Shown: positions 62,401 to 64,000 of the stretch, piece after piece
How the letters are laid out: every line of letters starts with the position of its first letter
Numbering within the stretch: position 1 is the stretch's first letter
From: an uncultured Bacteroides sp.
GTDB lineage: Bacteria > Bacteroidota > Bacteroidia > Bacteroidales > Bacteroidaceae
Length of the DNA: 64,000 nt
NCBI RefSeq assembly: GCF_963676325.1
Contig: NZ_OY781099.1
Span: 3,658,001-3,722,000, forward strand
Direction of reading: 5' to 3'
Position numbers and translations under genes: made by a program
Notes under the pieces: model-generated
The model's database searches: none
The model's input: only the letters and a program-made list of their open reading frames with translations
What the model was told of the DNA's origin: nothing

Positions 62401-64000
62401 TCTGCTTTATAAGGTAAATCAAATCGTTTTACTGAATTAGACAATGCAAGGCGACGGCTTTCTATCCGTTTACCATCGGCAAACACATCATAAAGTACAT
62501 GCACATCCTTTTCTCCTGATCCAAATAAAACAGTAGCCGGCTTACCTGGGGCAAATGTAGAATTCATCAGTTTGCACCACATTGGTTCAGCAACAGGTGG
62601 ATGTTGATCGTTTACAGAGAAAAGAACAAATTCCTTTTCAAAGGTAGCTTTTCGTCCTTTCTCATCATTTGCCGAAAGGATTAATTTATATTCTCCCGAA
62701 GGTAGTTCCTTCCAGGTAGAAAGCTCTTGCGATTTATTTGAAGTAAATACTCCCGTTAGAACCACTTCCTTACTATTCTTTTTAAACAGTTGGTATGTTC
62801 CTTCCACATTTACGGGTTTCTGATTCAGATTGGTAGCAGTAAATATTGTTGTAATTGCATTGTCTCTGCAAACTTCATCTTTCAGGTCTGTAGAAAGAAT
62901 TAGCGAACGACTACCTACGGCCAGTGAAGTTTCAGAAGTTTGTGTCTCACCGGCAGCATCTGTAAGTGTTGCTTCTACCTTGTATATATAGTAACTTTCA
63001 TCCTTTTTGTCAGCCAAATCAGGAATTAGCTGGAATGGAACTTCAAAGTTACCAGTAGCATCTACTATAGCCTCGCCGGAAACTAAGGTTACTTCTTTGT
63101 CATTATAGAATCTCCACCAATTTCGTGCAGCGCGGGTTACCGTATATTTCACCGGAGCACCTTGAACAGCTACACCCGAAAAGGTTTTTGCCACACCTTT
63201 TACCTTTACAGAATCATTAAAAGTATAGCTACCTTCCATCGGTTGAAAAGTTATCTCAAAAGTAGGTCGCTTATATTCTTCCACACGGATATAAGTGCCT
63301 CCAAAATCCGTTTTCAAACAGAACCGACCATTCAACGTTGCAGTAGGCAAAGAAAATTCTGTTGTAAAAGAACCAAACTCATTTGTATAACGATCTTGAT
63401 CGTCAATCATTTTATCATTGGCATCATACAGTTTAATGTTATATTTTTTATTTGCCACCACATGAGCTGTATCTGAAGCTGAACGATAAGCTATGGCTTT
63501 CACAAAAACAGTCTGCCCGGGACGATAGAGAGTACGGTCAGTCAGCAAAGTGATCAATTCATTTTCCTTTTTTTCTTCCGTATAGAAATATCGGTAAGAA
63601 TAAATATTCTGCAACGGCAGAGCTACGTCATTACCTTTTGAAGCAGTAAGCCATCTCAGATTATCCACTTTATCAATCACCACACTTCCATTAGCATCTG
63701 TAGTTACTTTTGAATGTTCCTTTTTATCTCCTTTGTCGTTCACAAAAAGAGAAACTGTTGCTTCGGGAATTGGTTGCCCGCTCTGTGCATCAAGCGTAAT
63801 AATCTCAGTTTTATTATCTGAAAGATTGCGCGTAAGGACTTTAAAAGCAGAAGAATAAAATATGTCAGTTGATACATTGCCATTCTTTGCATCGGGAATA
63901 ATATCCATCAGATATATTCCTAACGCCGGAGCTTTCACTTTAAAAACAGAATCTTTCTGCAGATAATCAACCGGACGCACCAATGAATAATGTTCTGTAG
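59418..64000 (-). CDS. Alpha-2-macroglobulin family protein, 5' end outside the window
   Basis: At least 1527 residues; the frame runs off the right edge, so the N-terminus with the export signal is missing. Macroglobulin domains are seen: MG2-type (LTDRTLYRPGQTVFVKAI), bait-like region, and the A2M domain FFYPQLRTNEKGEISFSFTM with ESLTRWTFKGIAH. An alpha/alpha-toroid region follows (about 60300-61080). The place where the thioester CxEQ should be reads SNPTNESAVSW, so no thioester is formed. A segment LNEVAVIGYGTKTK (about 61935-61976) resembles the SusC-family plug motif. Bacterial members are thought to trap proteases in the envelope. It lies 88 bp upstream of the DUF1573 gene. Confidence 0.9.
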   Translation of the reverse strand, partial: TEHYSLVRPVDYLQKDSVFKVKAPALGIYLMDIIPDAKNGNVSTDIFYSSAFKVLTRNLSDNKTEIITLDAQSGQPIPEATVSLFVNDKGDKKEHSKVTTDANGSVVIDKVDNLRWLTASKGNDVALPLQNIYSYRYFYTEEKKENELITLLTDRTLYRPGQTVFVKAIAYRSASDTAHVVANKKYNIKLYDANDKMIDDQDRYTNEFGSFTTEFSLPTATLNGRFCLKTDFGGTYIRVEEYKRPTFEITFQPMEGSYTFNDSVKVKGVAKTFSGVAVQGAPVKYTVTRAARNWWRFYNDKEVTLVSGEAIVDATGNFEVPFQLIPDLADKKDESYYIYKVEATLTDAAGETQTSETSLAVGSRSLILSTDLKDEVCRDNAITTIFTATNLNQKPVNVEGTYQLFKKNSKEVVLTGVFTSNKSQELSTWKELPSGEYKLILSANDEKGRKATFEKEFVLFSVNDQHPPVAEPMWCKLMNSTFAPGKPATVLFGSGEKDVHVLYDVFADGKRIESRRLALSNSVKRFDLPYKAEYGDGVYVNFCFVKNGQVYQQGEQIRKAFPDNKLIIKWDVFRDKLKPGQKEEWKLTIKDAKDKAAKVEFMAAMYDASLDKIWKGNQGLYLNYGRNIPVIYWNYLQINNNYYYFSFPFKYNPSSNFSYDRLMRTYRDRFSGSDLNEVAVIGYGTKTKGLKIRGMGKAFAREEELQESKVTISIADVKGNDETNSQDIAEMNTEIASGVAIAKERTEETLDKNVPVRENFNETAFFYPQLRTNEKGEISFSFTMPESLTRWTFKGIAHTKDMQIGTIDGETVTSKDFMLTPNMPRFVRVGDRSSISARIINVSQKDVAGEVKMQLFDPATEKVILTKKQLFSVKAGQTSSASFEFTADAAYSLLGCRLVADGGTFSDGEQHLLPVLSNKERIIETLAMPIRGNQTREFSMKELFNGNSKTATDRKLTVEFTGNPAWYAVQSLPSLSNPTNESAVSWATAFYANSLASSIMNAQPRIKLVFDQWKAQGETKETLWSNLQKNQDVKNILLEESPWLTEAKSEAEQKQRLALLFDLNTIQYKNTQALAKLKELQLNSGAWTWYKGMNGSRYITQFVLETMGRLSKLTGEPLSGDALNMQQSAFRYLHGEMLQKYKEIKKDEKKYGATFGLDDESLHYLYLCALTGEKIPSVNKEAYNYFLGKVHQTLKSQTLMGKALSTVVLAKAGKNAEAKDFLNSMKEYAAKTDEMGMFYSASVNPYSWFGNKIKMQTAILEAFDEVAKDSATVEEMKMWLLKQKQAQSWDSPVSTVNAVYALLNRGNNLLDNPGNVKITFGKQVMETYSPAQTAIPSTGYIKKSFEDAATTSAPGQIKIEKRDAGIAWGAVYAQYLEETDKVKQQGKELNVSKTLYVERLVNGVKELQPLKTNAKLKVGDKVVSRIIIKVDRDMDFVQLKDQRAACFEPLESLSGYRWGAGTGYYVAVKDASTNFFFDSLVKGTYVLEHSFFVTRTGNYSSGIATLQSAYAPEFASHSSSERVVVE

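Noticed and set aside
1..64000. Defence system, prophage or conjugative element
   Set aside because: No nuclease, methylase, integrase, toxin-antitoxin or relaxase gene was recognised. topB can accompany conjugative elements, but its neighbours here are chromosomal.

Overview
This is a stretch of chromosome from a member of the Bacteroidales, most likely a Bacteroides-like genus; I cannot fix the species. The evidence is the many promoters with the Bacteroidota -7 box (TAnnTTTG, sometimes with TTTG about 20 bp upstream), families typical of the group (DUF4468, DUF2059, DUF6249/DUF5056 around an ECF sigma factor, BspA-type leucine-rich repeats, PorQ, two-ExbD operons, PfkA, MutA/MutB), an AT-rich sequence, and dense gene packing with ATGA overlaps. 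Nearly everything is core or housekeeping sequence. I see no prophage, CRISPR array or recognisable defence island.

Layout. 1-5.3 kb: a small ISL3-type MITE with an exact 8-bp target duplication, a lipoprotein metallophosphoesterase, an exported DUF4468/flavin-reductase fusion, an unknown membrane protein, a decayed copy of the metallophosphoesterase, DUF2059 and menA. 5.3-9.3 kb: a cluster of FNR-like palindromes, then a minus-strand dTDP-amino-sugar operon (rfbA, rfbB, aminotransferase, acetyltransferase). 9.4-14.2 kb: a phosphodiesterase divergent from ppk1, then an ABC-F protein and a YjbQ protein. 14.4-16.4 kb: an intact ISL3-family insertion sequence with an exact 8-bp target duplication, flanked by repeat-rich DNA. 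16.8-24.2 kb: an SDR, an rRNA methyltransferase, a DUF6249/sigma/DUF5056 operon, a TPR histidine kinase with a LytTR regulator, and a cytidylate-kinase-like protein. 24.3-31.7 kb: an AspT-type transporter, methylmalonyl-CoA mutase (mutA, mutB) and a ROK regulator. 31.9-41.3 kb: topB, a PorE-like OmpA lipoprotein, a porin with PstS, an EamA transporter, thyA, folA and an Lrp regulator. 41.5-47 kb: an M64 peptidase, a GNAT protein, an ExbB/membrane protein/ExbD/ExbD operon and an aldo/keto reductase. 47.3-49.9 kb: a BspA-like LRR protein and tRNA-Ser(GGA). 50-57 kb: tatD, an unknown gene, a polyprenyl synthase, tonB, then porQ, cmk, ispH and pfkA. 57-64 kb: meaB, a DUF1573 protein and an alpha-2-macroglobulin-like protein that runs off the right edge.

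Connected functions. mutA/mutB and the distant chaperone gene meaB serve succinate/propionate metabolism. menA and the polyprenyl synthase belong to quinone and isoprenoid supply, with ispH. thyA and folA form a folate/dTMP pair. The porin and PstS probably serve phosphate uptake. tonB and the Exb operon concern outer-membrane energisation.

Most worth a second look: both ExbD proteins of the Exb operon lack the transmembrane aspartate used for proton coupling; the alpha-2-macroglobulin-like protein has no thioester motif and carries a SusC-like segment; two intergenic repeats 30 kb apart share a 17-bp core; a MITE matches the ends of the resident ISL3 element; and PorE-like and PorQ proteins occur with no other type IX secretion gene in view. 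None of these is proven to be a new system.
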